Positions 27,041 through 36,578 of a DNA stretch of 64,000 nt are shown one piece after another. The notes beneath the pieces were generated by a model that worked only from the letters and a program-made list of their open reading frames with translations, made no database searches and was not told the DNA's origin. The DNA comes from UBA9926 sp913064795 (lineage in GTDB: Bacteria > Pseudomonadota > Gammaproteobacteria > Pseudomonadales > Azotimanducaceae), in contig JBJKZD010000008.1 in the NCBI GenBank assembly GCA_045560765.1, forward strand, positions 85,933-149,932, given 5' to 3'. Both the position numbers and the translations under genes were made by a program. The number at the start of each line of letters is the position of its first letter. The stretch's first letter is position 1.

Positions 27041-28270
27041 TTGGAAGAAGTATTGGCGGTTGACGTAGCGGTTTTAGGGGGAGGCGCAGCCGGTTTGATG
27101 TGCGCGATGACGGCCGCTTCCCGCGGCCGTACTGTTGTTGTTCTCGAACGCAGTAACAAGCTGGGTAAAAAAATTCTCATGTCGGGTGGCGGCCGTTGTA
27201 ATTTTACCAACCTGGTGACGGAACCCGAGCATTACCTGTCCAAGAATGCGTACTTTTGTATCAGCGCCTTACGTCGATATCCCCCTTCAAGTTTTATAGA
27301 CCTCGTCGAGAGACACAGCATTGCTTTTGAAGAACGCAAACACGGTCAGCTCTTTTGTCTTGAATCGGCCTCCGACATATTAGACATGTTGATGTTGGAG
27401 TGCAGGGGTCATGGTGTAAGTTTGCGCACCCGCACCGAACCGCTGTCTTTGAATTATCGGGATGATCAGCAAACTGATGAGATAGGCCATTATGAATTGG
27501 TTTGCGAATCCCCCGAGGGAACCCTCAAGGTCAAGGCAGATTCGGTGGTCGTTGCAACGGGCGCGCTTTCAATTCCGACATTGGGGGGGAGCGATCAAGG
27601 CTATCAGCTGGCGGAGCAATTTGGCCTAGCCCTAGTGCCCCGTCACCCGGGGTTGGTTCCGTTTATGGCGACCGGGCAGCTCAAAGGCTTTTGCGAACAG
27701 CTCTCAGGGGTCTCTCTGCCTGTAACGGCCAGTTGTAACGGCCAATCCTTTACTGAGGATCTTTTGTTTACTCATCGCGGGCTGAGCGGTCCGGCCATAT
27801 TACAAATTTCAAATTACTGGTCACCTGGCGACGCCCTCACTCTGAATTTACTGCCCGAACAATCTGCCTCTGATCTGCTTGTTCGCAGTAAGCGATCTCA
27901 GCCAAGCCAGACGTTACTGGCGTGCTTGAGTACCCACCTGCCAAGATCTTTTGTGACACTCTTTTTGAGCGAGGAGGTTGAGATCGACCCGGGCCGGCGG
28001 TTAGCCGATATTCGGGACTCGGACCTTGTTTCCCTGGGTACCCAGCTCAACCAATGGCGACTCAAACCAGCGGCAACTGAGGGTTATCGCACTGCCGAGG
28101 TGACCTTAGGCGGCGTTAGCACCGCGGGGCTGAACGGTAAGACCCTAGAGGCGCGGCATCAGCCGGGACTGTTTTTTGTTGGAGAAGTTGTCGATGTCAG
28201 TGGGCATTTGGGTGGTTTTAACTTTCAATGGGCTTGGGCATCGGGCTTTTGCGCTGGAGAAGTGGTTTGA
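27041..28270 (+). CDS. BaiN/RdsA-family NAD(P)/FAD-dependent oxidoreductase (HI0933-like)
   Basis: About 409 aa. VDVAVLGGGAAGLMCAMTAA is the FAD dinucleotide-binding motif. KKILMSGGGRCNFTN is the HI0933 family signature. VVVATGALSIPTLGGSDQGY, LLFTHRGLSGPAILQIS and a C-terminal FFVGEVVDVSGHLGGFNFQWAWASG complete the family pattern. Start: TTG at 27041 is chosen because TAGGAG stands 7-8 bases before it. The longer frame from 26915 would add a hydrophobic stretch absent from the family. Cytosolic flavoprotein of unknown natural substrate; related proteins reduce bile-acid intermediates or act on tRNA-like targets. Confidence 0.87.
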   Translation: MEEVLAVDVAVLGGGAAGLMCAMTAASRGRTVVVLERSNKLGKKILMSGGGRCNFTNLVTEPEHYLSKNAYFCISALRRYPPSSFIDLVERHSIAFEERKHGQLFCLESASDILDMLMLECRGHGVSLRTRTEPLSLNYRDDQQTDEIGHYELVCESPEGTLKVKADSVVVATGALSIPTLGGSDQGYQLAEQFGLALVPRHPGLVPFMATGQLKGFCEQLSGVSLPVTASCNGQSFTEDLLFTHRGLSGPAILQISNYWSPGDALTLNLLPEQSASDLLVRSKRSQPSQTLLACLSTHLPRSFVTLFLSEEVEIDPGRRLADIRDSDLVSLGTQLNQWRLKPAATEGYRTAEVTLGGVSTAGLNGKTLEARHQPGLFFVGEVVDVSGHLGGFNFQWAWASGFCAGEVV

Positions 28271-28857
28271 GCGATGGTTTGCGACAATTCCTGTGAATCA
28301 TCGATTGGTTAAACGATTAGATGCGTCACCTTCCAAATTCTCTACGCCATTCTCTGAAATATTGCAGTGAATATTTATAGTAGAATTCATTTTACGAGAG
28401 AATGTGAAGCAAAAATGCTGAACCGAATGAGAACTTCATCATTGAGGCTCATTCTTCACTGGAATTGCACTCATTCTGGTTGAAAACGGTCTAAACTAAA
28501 CGAAAGCACGCATTCTGACGGCTCAGGATTGAAGTGTAGGCGACATTGTTAGGTTTGCGCATTGCGGAGCGTTTCGGCAATCGGTCTGGCTCGAAGGTGA
28601 AGACGGTGAGAAGAGACGCTAAGAAGAGACCGTGGGAAGCGTGTGATCAATGCGGTATTGCCAGCAAGTATCGAAAACCGGGTTACCTAATATTTTCAGC
28701 GGTTGCTTTAAACGCATTGCGAATAGGGCGATCGATGGTTTCAGTAATTGCCGAGGGTCAGTCGATCGCAAGACGCCAAAGGATCAGCAAATTAGCGTAT
28801 CTGTAACCAAAGGAGATGTCGTGTGTTTCAACATCACTCAAAGCGGAGGACGGTAGG
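28271..28857. other. Intergenic gap with inverted repeat
   Basis: About 590 bases. AT-rich near 28360-28400. GAATGAG at 28425-28431 pairs with CTCATTC at 28448-28454. The short frames here lack ribosome sites and similarity. Presumably carries the promoter for the NfeD-SPFH pair. Confidence 0.45.
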
Positions 28858-30009
28858 ATGTTATGGGTTCCAGTGAAAATTAAAAGGTTCGCTTTATTTT
28901 CAATGCTCTGTTGTATGGCGTTGTCAGGGTCGCCCGTGTCCGCCGATTCCGTGTGGGTCAGCGAACTTCAAAATGAAGTGACATCTGGGCAGGTCGATAA
29001 AATTAAAACGGATCTGATATCAGCTGAAAAATCTGGGGCCGCCTTATTTGTATTGAGAATTGACACGCCGGGTGGCGCAATGGAGGCCACTCGAATACTG
29101 GTGCAAGCGATATTGGATTCCCAGGTACCTGTGGCGGCCTATGTCGCGCCAGCCGGTGCACGGGCAAGCAGTGCGGGCACCTATATCCTCAGTGCCGCGC
29201 ATATTGCCGCGATGAGTCCAGCGACGAATATCGGGTCGGCCAAGCCTGTCGTTTTGAGTTTTGGCGATATTGATGAGGATATGAAGCAAAAGCTAGAGAA
29301 CGATGCGGCAGCGCAGCTTAGAGCTTTGGCGCAGTTGAGGGGGCGTAATGCAGATTGGCTCACAGAATCAGTGACCGAAGCAGACAACATTACTGCCACC
29401 GAGGCGCTTGAATTGGGCGTGATCGATATCATTGCGGTCAATCAGAATGATCTATTAAAACAGCTCAATGGTCGAACAATTGTCATGAACGACACCGAGC
29501 TTGTACTCGACACTGTCGATTTAGATGCCGTTTCTAGCAAACCTTTTGAGAGCATTTCCTGGGCGACTATTTGGCTGCTCTTTGGTATTGGCTTAATTGT
29601 TTTAGAGCTTGTTCTGACAAGTTTTATCTCATTGTTTTTTGGTATCGGTGCGTTGATTACGTCCCTTGCATTAACGTTGGGGCTGCCCGAGTCTGGCTGG
29701 CCGGTCTGGACCGTTTTTATTCTGTCTTCGGTTGTGCTCTTGTTTGGAACCCGTGCTCGCTTTAAACGCTATTTTGTTGGCGATGAGGAAGGTCCAGATT
29801 ATTCCGAGCTCGATGCCAGTTATTTGGGGCAAAGAGTGCGCTATGTATCAGGGTTTACCGAAACGGATCCCTCGGAGGGATTGGTCGAGTTCCGTGGGTC
29901 GAATTGGCGCGCGCGTGCTGAGCATCCGCCGCTCGATCACAGCGGTCATTGGGTTATTGTTAAAGTTGAGTCAAACACACTGTGGGTAGAGGAGAAAAGT
30001 AATGGGTGA
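28858..30009 (+). CDS. NfeD family membrane-bound serine protease (ClpP-like)
   Basis: 383 aa. Signal peptide, then a ClpP/SppA-like protease domain: LRIDTPGGAMEATR, APAGARASSAGTYIL (nucleophile Ser in the SSAGTY block) and SPATNIGSAKPV with a candidate Lys general base. Then several TM helices (about 230-310) and a C-terminal OB-fold NfeD domain. ATG at 28858 has GGAGGA 7 bases upstream; a longer start at 28816 has its GGAG directly abutting. Overlaps the SPFH gene by 8 bases. The NfeD-stomatin pair is a classic conserved unit for membrane quality control or microdomains. Confidence 0.92.
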   Translation: MLWVPVKIKRFALFSMLCCMALSGSPVSADSVWVSELQNEVTSGQVDKIKTDLISAEKSGAALFVLRIDTPGGAMEATRILVQAILDSQVPVAAYVAPAGARASSAGTYILSAAHIAAMSPATNIGSAKPVVLSFGDIDEDMKQKLENDAAAQLRALAQLRGRNADWLTESVTEADNITATEALELGVIDIIAVNQNDLLKQLNGRTIVMNDTELVLDTVDLDAVSSKPFESISWATIWLLFGIGLIVLELVLTSFISLFFGIGALITSLALTLGLPESGWPVWTVFILSSVVLLFGTRARFKRYFVGDEEGPDYSELDASYLGQRVRYVSGFTETDPSEGLVEFRGSNWRARAEHPPLDHSGHWVIVKVESNTLWVEEKSNG

Positions 30010-30943
30010 TTTTTTTATATATGCCATCGGGGTTGGGTTAATTCTCTGGATTTTTTTCCAGACTGTCCGCATTGTTCCCCAGCGAGAACAATTTGTTGTT
30101 GAAAATTTGGGTAAGTATCAAAAGACCCTGAGCGCAGGATTTCACATTCTCATCCCGTTTGTTCAGAAAGTGGGATACAAGCATACCTTGAAAGAACAAA
30201 CCATCGATGTTCCCTCGCAAAGCTGTATCACGGCGGACAATATCGCTGTGGAAATTGATGGAATACTCTATTTACAAGTTCAAGATGCCGAGCTTGCCAG
30301 TTACGGTATCCAGGACTATATCTATGCAACGTCACAGTTGGCGCAGACCACGCTTCGATCTGAAATCGGTAAGATCGAGTTGGACCGAACCTTCGAGGAA
30401 CGTGACACGATCAATGCACGGGTTGTTGAAGCCGTGGATAAAGCCTCGAATCCTTGGGGCGTTAAAGTTCTACGCTACGAAATCAAAGACATTAACCCGC
30501 CAGCGACGGTTCGCGATGCATTAGAGAAACAAATGCGTGCAGAACGAGAACGGCGAGCCGTCGTCGCTGAATCCGAAGGTGAGCGTGAAGCTAAAATCAA
30601 TGTCTCTCAAGGACTGCAGCAGGAGATGGTCAATATCTCAGAAGCAGAAAAGCTTAAGCAGATTAATGAGGCTGAAGGTAAAGCGAAAGAAATCGAGTTG
30701 CTCGCACAGGCGACCGCCGAGGGTATTCGCACAATTGCAATGGCGATCAATTCTCCAGGCGGCATCGAAGCGGTGAACCTGCGGGTCGCCGAGCAATACG
30801 TCACGCAATTTGGAAAGCTTGCACAAGAAACCAACACCCTGATCTTGCCCGCAGATGCAGGCAATATTGGCAGCTTCGTTGCCACGGTCACCTCGGCCAT
30901 GAAGACCGTCGACGGCCAAGGTAGTCAGAACAGTCAGGGCTAA
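30002..30943 (+). CDS. SPFH/Band 7 protein (stomatin/paraslipin type, QmcA-like)
   Basis: 313 aa. Single N-terminal anchor (FFIYAIGVGLILWIFF), SPFH domain (VRIVPQREQFVVENLGKYQK, AGFHILIPFVQKVGYKH, RSEIGKIELDRTFEERD, WGVKVLRYEIKDINPP), then the coiled-coil MRAERERRAVVAESEGERE-type tail and a polar C-terminus. Forms large membrane-associated oligomers and partners with the protease encoded just upstream. The start is inside the NfeD stop region, so translation is coupled. Confidence 0.94.
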   Translation: MGDFFIYAIGVGLILWIFFQTVRIVPQREQFVVENLGKYQKTLSAGFHILIPFVQKVGYKHTLKEQTIDVPSQSCITADNIAVEIDGILYLQVQDAELASYGIQDYIYATSQLAQTTLRSEIGKIELDRTFEERDTINARVVEAVDKASNPWGVKVLRYEIKDINPPATVRDALEKQMRAERERRAVVAESEGEREAKINVSQGLQQEMVNISEAEKLKQINEAEGKAKEIELLAQATAEGIRTIAMAINSPGGIEAVNLRVAEQYVTQFGKLAQETNTLILPADAGNIGSFVATVTSAMKTVDGQGSQNSQG

Positions 30944-30975
30944 GGTCAGCGCAACCGGCTGAGGCGCGTTTTTGC

Positions 30976-31881
30976 ATGGGTGAGTCGTCTCAGACTAGAG
31001 CCTACGGGTTTGCCTTGATCACATTGCTCATGTGGTCAACGGTGGCGACAGCCTTTAAGTTGACGCTGGCCTATGCCAGCGTTTTGCAAACCTTGATGAT
31101 CGCCAGCCTGGTATCGTCCTTGACATTGCTGGTGATGGTGATCGCTACCGGTCAGAGCAGGCTTTTGCTTCAATCGTTCAGAGGCCAATGGCGATTTACA
31201 TTAATCGCGGGGATGCTTAATCCGGTTTTTTACTACCTCATTTTGTTTGAGGCCTACGACCGATTGCCCGCGCAATTGGCCCAGCCCATCAATATTACCT
31301 GGACGATCGTACTGTCTCTCATGGCGGGTTGGTTTTTAAAACAGCCCATACGCGGTTTTGACTACGGGGCGGCGGGCTTTAGTTACATCGGCGTGGTGGT
31401 GATCGTCAGTCAAGGGGATTTGTCGGCGCTTTTTTCTGCGGATTGGATTGGTGTCGCCCTTGCGATTTTCTCAACACTGATTTGGGCAGGTTACTGGACA
31501 CTGAATATTCGCGATACGCGTGATCCTTTGATTGGCATGTGCTTGAACTTTCTGGTCGCGGCGCCGGTTGTGATGTTGCTTTGGCTGGTGTTTGATCGAA
31601 TGCTGCCTCCGATAGAGGGAATTTTGGGCGGGCTGTATATTGGTTTATTTGAAATGTCGCTGGCTTTCTTTTGCTGGTCCTTGGCCCTGAAGTCAACGAA
31701 TAATGCAGCAACCATCAGTAACCTAGTCTTTTTATCGCCATTTTTGTCGCTGCAGTTTATTCAGTGGATATTAGGAGAATCGATTCATGCGACGACCTAT
31801 TGGGGTTTGGTCATGATCATTGCCGGTATTGGTTTTCAGCAGGTGATGCACCGCCGATACCCTATTGACGATTCCGCCTAA
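30976..31881 (+). CDS. EamA/DMT-superfamily transporter
   Basis: 301 aa with about ten hydrophobic helices in two EamA repeats. The first opens FALITLLMWSTVATAFKLT, the second near GVALAIFSTLIWAGYWTL. FEMSLAFFCWSLALKSTNNA is a typical second-repeat signature. Inner-membrane drug/metabolite exporter; substrate not deducible. 32 bases after the SPFH stop, so it may read from the same transcript, but functional linkage is not implied. Confidence 0.88.
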   Translation: MGESSQTRAYGFALITLLMWSTVATAFKLTLAYASVLQTLMIASLVSSLTLLVMVIATGQSRLLLQSFRGQWRFTLIAGMLNPVFYYLILFEAYDRLPAQLAQPINITWTIVLSLMAGWFLKQPIRGFDYGAAGFSYIGVVVIVSQGDLSALFSADWIGVALAIFSTLIWAGYWTLNIRDTRDPLIGMCLNFLVAAPVVMLLWLVFDRMLPPIEGILGGLYIGLFEMSLAFFCWSLALKSTNNAATISNLVFLSPFLSLQFIQWILGESIHATTYWGLVMIIAGIGFQQVMHRRYPIDDSA

Positions 31882-31903
31882 CCGAAAACCAAGTCGAGAT
31901 CTA

Positions 31904-31970
31904 GAGGGCCTAGTTTTAAAGTGGCTAGGCGCCTGGGTCGAGCTTCCCTGCGACAGGGTTGAAGGCCCTC
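31904..31970. other. Predicted branched RNA/DNA structure in intergenic region
   Basis: Closing stem GAGGGCC (31904-31910) with GGCCCTC (31964-31970). It encloses the hairpin CCCTG-CGA-CAGGG (31946-31958) and a weaker CCTAG/CTAGG pairing (31909-31929) that overlaps the closing stem by two bases. It may terminate the transporter transcript or fold in the lon leader. Confidence 0.35.
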
Positions 31971-32116
31971 ACAGACCGATGCGTGATGTTCCGCCGACCA
32001 TAATCCACGTTGTCTCAATCTTTGATTGATCGATGTGAGTCTACTTTTTATCCCTCGACCCTTGAAAAATATCGGCTTAGCCTCATGTTGTGGTTATCAA
32101 AGCATTTGGTGTAACC

Positions 32117-34510
32117 ATGGCAGATCAAAGCGAGTTTATTCCCAAGGGCGGCGAGCAGTTAGGCGATGAGACTTCAAACGCCTTGGCGCGCCCTGATTCG
32201 GTATTGCCCGACACCCTTCAAATTATCCCGTTGAAGGACCGGCCTTACTTCCCAGTATTGGTGCAACCCTTGGTCATCGATGAGGACCCATGGGGTCCTG
32301 GCATCACAAAGGTCGCCGAGACGCCCCACAAACTTGTTGGCTTGGTCTATGCGCCCGAGGGTGGCAGCGATGCTGTCGCAACGGATCAGGTTCGCCGTGT
32401 TGGCTGCGTCGCGAGGATACACCGGGTCCAAACATCAGAAGGCAAAGTGCAGTTCATCGCGCAAGGGCTAAAACGTTTTCAGATCAATCAATTTTTAAAG
32501 CAGACACCGCCGTGGGTTGCGCAAGTTTCCTATATTGATGCCGCGGTGGTCGAAGATGAACAGCAAACCCGGGCCTATGCGCGCTCGATGATAAATATTA
32601 TTAAAGAGCTGGCCGGCCTCAACCCGCTTTATACCGAAGAACTCCGGCACTACCTGCAATACTTTACGCCGAATGAGCCCTCGCCGCTGACTGATTTTGC
32701 TGCGGCAATCACTTCTGCTGACCCCGAAGAATTGCAGGATATTCTTGAGACTGTAAACCTACTTGAACGAATGCAAAAGGTGCTCCTTTTGATGGGTAAA
32801 GAGCTCGATGTAGCCCGTCTGCAAGCGAAAATTACCCAACAAGTACAGGATCAGGTAGACGGACAGCAGCGAGAGTTCTTTTTAAAGCAACAGCTCAAAG
32901 CTATCCAAAAAGAATTGGGTCTCTCCAAGGATGATCGAGACTCCGATGCTGAGAAATTCTTAAAACGTCTTGAGCCGATGACCGTGCCCGAAGCTGTAAT
33001 GTCAGTCATTGATGACTCCCTTGAGAAGCTGCGGGTGCTGGATCCCAGTGCCTCTGAATACGGGGTCACGCGTAATTATTTGGATTGGATGACCAGTGTG
33101 CCTTGGGGCATGACAACGGATGACCAGTTGGATCTTAATGCAGCTCGGACGGTCTTGGATGAGGATCATGAGGGGTTGTCGGATATCAAAGATCGGATGA
33201 TCGAGTTTTTAGGTCTGGGCGCTTTGCGGGGGGAGATGTCTGGTTCAATACTGTTGCTGGTGGGCCCCCCAGGTGTTGGTAAAACCAGTATGGGGCAGAG
33301 TATTGCACGCGCCCTGGGCCGGGAATTCTACCGTTTTAGTTTGGGGGGAATGCGCGATGAAGCAGAGATAAAAGGGCATCGCCGCACCTACGTGGGGGCA
33401 ATGCCTGGAAAACTTGTTCAGGCACTGAAAGACGTTTCCAGTGAAAACCCAGTCATCATGCTTGATGAAATCGATAAAATTGGGGCTTCATTTCAAGGCG
33501 ACCCTGCATCGGCATTGCTTGAGGTTCTAGATCCGTCGCAAAATCATCAGTTTTTAGATCATTATTTAGATGTTCGGATCGATCTGTCCAAGGTGCTTTT
33601 TGTCTGCACTGCAAATCAGCTTGATAGTATTCCTGGCCCATTGCTTGATCGCATGGAGACGATCAGGCTTCCGGGATACCTGCTCGATGAAAAACTGGCG
33701 ATCGCCCGCAAACACTTATGGCCCAAGCAGCTCAAAAAAGCAGGGTTAAAATCGACACAATTACGGCTCAGCGATCGGGTGCTGAAACGTCTGATCAGCG
33801 GCTATGCCCGGGAGGCGGGTGTCAGACAACTCGATCAATTGCTTGCGCGACTGGTACGAAAGGCCGCAGTACGAATGCTCGATGAAGGACACCGCGCTGT
33901 GGCCGTGACCCAAGCGGTGCTGACAGACTGGTTAGGGCCGCCCGTGTTCAGTCAGCAAGAAGCCCAGCGAGGCGTTGGTATTGTTAATGGATTAGCCTGG
34001 ACCGCAATGGGCGGCACCATGCTGACCATCGAGTCTCAATCTGTTCATCAGGGCGGTCGAGGCTTAAAGCAAACAGGACAACTTGGCGACGTCATGCAGG
34101 AGTCAGCCCAAATCGCTTACAGTTATGTCATCAGTCAAAGCGCGAGCCTCGGTATCGCTGCAGACTACTTTGACGATCGGCAGATACATCTCCACGTGCC
34201 CGAGGGAGCGACCCCTAAGGATGGTCCCAGTGCAGGAATCACAATGGCAACCGCTTTGGTCTCTATGGCACGCGGGCGCCCACTCAAGCGCGACATCGCG
34301 ATGACAGGTGAACTCACACTGACGGGGCGAGTCCTACCCGTTGGGGGCATTCGAGAAAAAGTTTTGGCCGCAAAACGGGCAGGCGTTAAGACCCTGATTC
34401 TACCTGATGCGAATACTCGAGACTTCGATGAGATACCCGAGCACTTACGGAAGGGCCTGACCGTGCACTTTGCGGCGTCGTTTGGAGATGTGGCGGAAAT
34501 CTGTTTTTGA
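32117..34510 (+). CDS. lon: Lon-type ATP-dependent protease
   Basis: 797 aa. N-terminal substrate domain (LQIIPLKDRPYFPVLVQPLV), coiled coil, AAA+ module with Walker A GPPGVGKTS (about 385), VIMLDEIDKIG (Walker B) and sensor regions, then the S16 protease with Ser about 705 in KDGPSAGITMA and Lys about 748 in REKVLAAKRAG. Cytosolic quality-control protease. The ATG at 32117 gives a family-like start; a GTG at 32090 is the alternative and neither has a strong ribosome site. The N-terminus has PYFPVLVQPLV rather than the usual P-x-F-P-G block of E. coli Lon, so this may be the second, divergent Lon type found in some marine Gammaproteobacteria. Confidence 0.93.
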   Translation: MADQSEFIPKGGEQLGDETSNALARPDSVLPDTLQIIPLKDRPYFPVLVQPLVIDEDPWGPGITKVAETPHKLVGLVYAPEGGSDAVATDQVRRVGCVARIHRVQTSEGKVQFIAQGLKRFQINQFLKQTPPWVAQVSYIDAAVVEDEQQTRAYARSMINIIKELAGLNPLYTEELRHYLQYFTPNEPSPLTDFAAAITSADPEELQDILETVNLLERMQKVLLLMGKELDVARLQAKITQQVQDQVDGQQREFFLKQQLKAIQKELGLSKDDRDSDAEKFLKRLEPMTVPEAVMSVIDDSLEKLRVLDPSASEYGVTRNYLDWMTSVPWGMTTDDQLDLNAARTVLDEDHEGLSDIKDRMIEFLGLGALRGEMSGSILLLVGPPGVGKTSMGQSIARALGREFYRFSLGGMRDEAEIKGHRRTYVGAMPGKLVQALKDVSSENPVIMLDEIDKIGASFQGDPASALLEVLDPSQNHQFLDHYLDVRIDLSKVLFVCTANQLDSIPGPLLDRMETIRLPGYLLDEKLAIARKHLWPKQLKKAGLKSTQLRLSDRVLKRLISGYAREAGVRQLDQLLARLVRKAAVRMLDEGHRAVAVTQAVLTDWLGPPVFSQQEAQRGVGIVNGLAWTAMGGTMLTIESQSVHQGGRGLKQTGQLGDVMQESAQIAYSYVISQSASLGIAADYFDDRQIHLHVPEGATPKDGPSAGITMATALVSMARGRPLKRDIAMTGELTLTGRVLPVGGIREKVLAAKRAGVKTLILPDANTRDFDEIPEHLRKGLTVHFAASFGDVAEICF

Positions 34511-35041
34511 AGTCTTGAGGGCTTTCACTGACTGGACTGGGCTGGACTGGAGTGTGTTGCAAAAAAGTCTGGATGCCGGGGTTCTCAGTGAAGCATTCCC
34601 TTAAGCGTTTCAAAAACGCTCGGCCTGGACGGCCATCCAAGCCGGTAGCCCTCCCTTGCCGTCTGAATCATTCCCGGCCTCAGTGCGTTGCATTTGGTGA
34701 GTGATCTAATGTTTCGATCTGTAAAGACAATAATTAAATAAATTCAATAATTTAACTAATTTATATCGATTAAAAATAAAGTATCATTCGTTGCTCTTTG
34801 GGCAACTTAACGCTAAAAGTCTACCCGAGAATCCTGTCGAAATGTATGACTTCCAAGCGAAAGGAGCCTTGAGCTGAAACAGTTTGTAGGCAAGCGAGTG
34901 CGACCCATCAGTTCTTGGCCTCAGGCCGGGCCTTATAGCGCAAAGACTGAACGACAAGGCCAGTGCTTGTTGTGTTGTTTGTCCTCCCGTGCAAGATGCG
35001 TTAGCGTTTAGACAAGACTAATTCGTCAAGAAGGACACACC
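34511..35041. other. Intergenic gap with hairpin and AT-rich tract
   Basis: About 530 bases. Direct repeats of GGACTGG near 34535-34555, hairpin AGCGTTT-CAA-AAACGCT at 34604-34620, and an AT-rich tract 34725-34792 likely to include the promoter of the following gene. No gene seen. Confidence 0.5.
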
Positions 35042-36400
35042 ATGTCGACTCTCACAGCAGCACTTGAAGCCAGTCTTGGCGCCGGGGGCATGGTCACCGG
35101 AGAAGCCTTGTCAGAGCGCTTGATTCCTCATGGGCACCCGCTGGCGGTTGCCCGCCCAAGTTCCACCGCTGAAGTTTCTAAGGTCCTTAGAACCTGCTTT
35201 GAGGCCGGGCAGACCGTGATTCCGTACGGAGGGCTAACGGGATTGGTCGAGGCCACAGCCTCCGATCAAAGTGAGTTGGCGCTTTCCCTGGAGCGCATGA
35301 ATCAAATTGAAGAAATCGATGTTGCTAGTCGCACCATGACCGTACAGGCTGGGGTTCCGCTTCAAGTGGTTCAAGAAGCGGCAGAAGGCGCGAATCTTTT
35401 GTTTCCACTCGATATCGGGGCTCGGGGTTCTGCCACCATTGGCGGTAATGTTGCAACCAATGCTGGAGGTAACCGCGTCATTCGCTATGGGATGATGCGA
35501 GATCAAATTTTGGGTATGGAGGTCGTTCTCGCCGACGGAACTGTCCTTTCATCGATGAACAAAATCATCAAGAACAATACTGGCTATGATTTAAAGCAGC
35601 TGTTTATTGGCTCTGAGGGCACGCTTGGGATCGTTACGCGTCTGGTACTGCGCTTGAGGCCTCAGCCTATCAGCCAGCAGATGGCTTTTCTTGCCGCCAA
35701 TAGTTTCTCGGAAGTCACCGAGATTCTAAATCGACTCGACGGAAGGCTGGGCGGAAGCCTGAGCGCCTTTGAAGTGCTTTGGCAAAACTATTACAAGCTT
35801 GTGACAACCCCGCCAGCCAGTGGGCGGCCGCCACTAGGGCACGATTACGCGTATTACATCCTGGTTGAAGCTTTGGGCGGTGATATCGAAGGGGATGAAG
35901 CGAGATTTCTATCGGTGCTCACAGACGCGATGGAGGAGGGTGTGGTTGCGGACGGCGTGATTGCTTCCAGTCAAGCTGAGCGCGATGCCATGTGGGCGAT
36001 CCGCGACGATGTTGGCCAAGTACGCCAGATTCGTCCCGTTTTTTCTTTTGATATCAGCGTACCGCTCAACCAAATGGACAGCTACGTCACTGAGCTCAAA
36101 GCTGATTTGGACCAGCGCTGGCCCAGCAATCATTGCATGGTTTTTGGCCACTTAGGCGATGGCAATCTTCATATTGTTGTGGGTGTTGGAGATAAACAAG
36201 CGAAACCCCAAGTTGAGGCGGTGGTTTATGCAGGGCTACCCTCTAGAGGCGGTTCGGTCAGCGCGGAACACGGCATTGGGGTTCAGAAAAAAGCGTATTT
36301 AGCGCTTTCACGCAGCAAAGATGAAATTGCAATGATGCAGCGGATTAAGATGGCCCTAGATCCCAAAAATATTTTAAACCCGGGAAAGATATTTGATTGA
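35042..36400 (+). CDS. FAD-linked oxidase (GlcD/D-2-hydroxyacid dehydrogenase type)
   Basis: 452 aa. PCMH-type FAD domain: ARPSSTAEVSKVLR, VIPYGGLTGLVEA, LLFPLDIGARGSATIGGN, NAGGNRVIRYGMMRDQ and IIKNNTGYDLKQLFIGSEGT. C-terminal domain: FGHLGDGNLHI, SAEHGIGVQKK and DPKNILNPGKIF. This set fits D-lactate, glycolate or D-2-hydroxyglutarate dehydrogenases. Without a partnered GlcE/GlcF gene nearby, a stand-alone D-2-hydroxyglutarate-like enzyme is more likely. AAGGA lies about 6 bases before the ATG. Electron acceptor probably an ETF or quinone. Confidence 0.9.
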   Translation: MSTLTAALEASLGAGGMVTGEALSERLIPHGHPLAVARPSSTAEVSKVLRTCFEAGQTVIPYGGLTGLVEATASDQSELALSLERMNQIEEIDVASRTMTVQAGVPLQVVQEAAEGANLLFPLDIGARGSATIGGNVATNAGGNRVIRYGMMRDQILGMEVVLADGTVLSSMNKIIKNNTGYDLKQLFIGSEGTLGIVTRLVLRLRPQPISQQMAFLAANSFSEVTEILNRLDGRLGGSLSAFEVLWQNYYKLVTTPPASGRPPLGHDYAYYILVEALGGDIEGDEARFLSVLTDAMEEGVVADGVIASSQAERDAMWAIRDDVGQVRQIRPVFSFDISVPLNQMDSYVTELKADLDQRWPSNHCMVFGHLGDGNLHIVVGVGDKQAKPQVEAVVYAGLPSRGGSVSAEHGIGVQKKAYLALSRSKDEIAMMQRIKMALDPKNILNPGKIFD

Positions 36401-36490
36401 GAAGCCCATCAGTGTAGATCAATTTTTTCGATCCCGCGGCTACCGGGAATCTTCATCTGACGGTTTGTTGTCCAAATATCCCTAAGTGCG

Positions 36491-36522
36491 CTTAAAAACT
36501 ATTTTCTGCTGCGGTTTTTAAG
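36491..36522. terminator. Candidate bidirectional terminator between convergent genes
   Basis: Nine-base AT-rich stem CTTAAAAAC / GTTTTTAAG with a 14-base loop, in the short gap where the FAD-linked oxidase and pyruvate kinase converge. Weak by GC content but well placed. Confidence 0.4.
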
Positions 36523-36578
36523 GCGGCTTCGTACTGAGCGCAGGCTTGTCTCAAGCGCATGGAATTTAACGGTGCGGC

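Noticed and set aside
28546..28856. Two short overlapping open frames before NfeD
   Set aside because: No ribosome sites, basic low-information composition, different frames over the same DNA.
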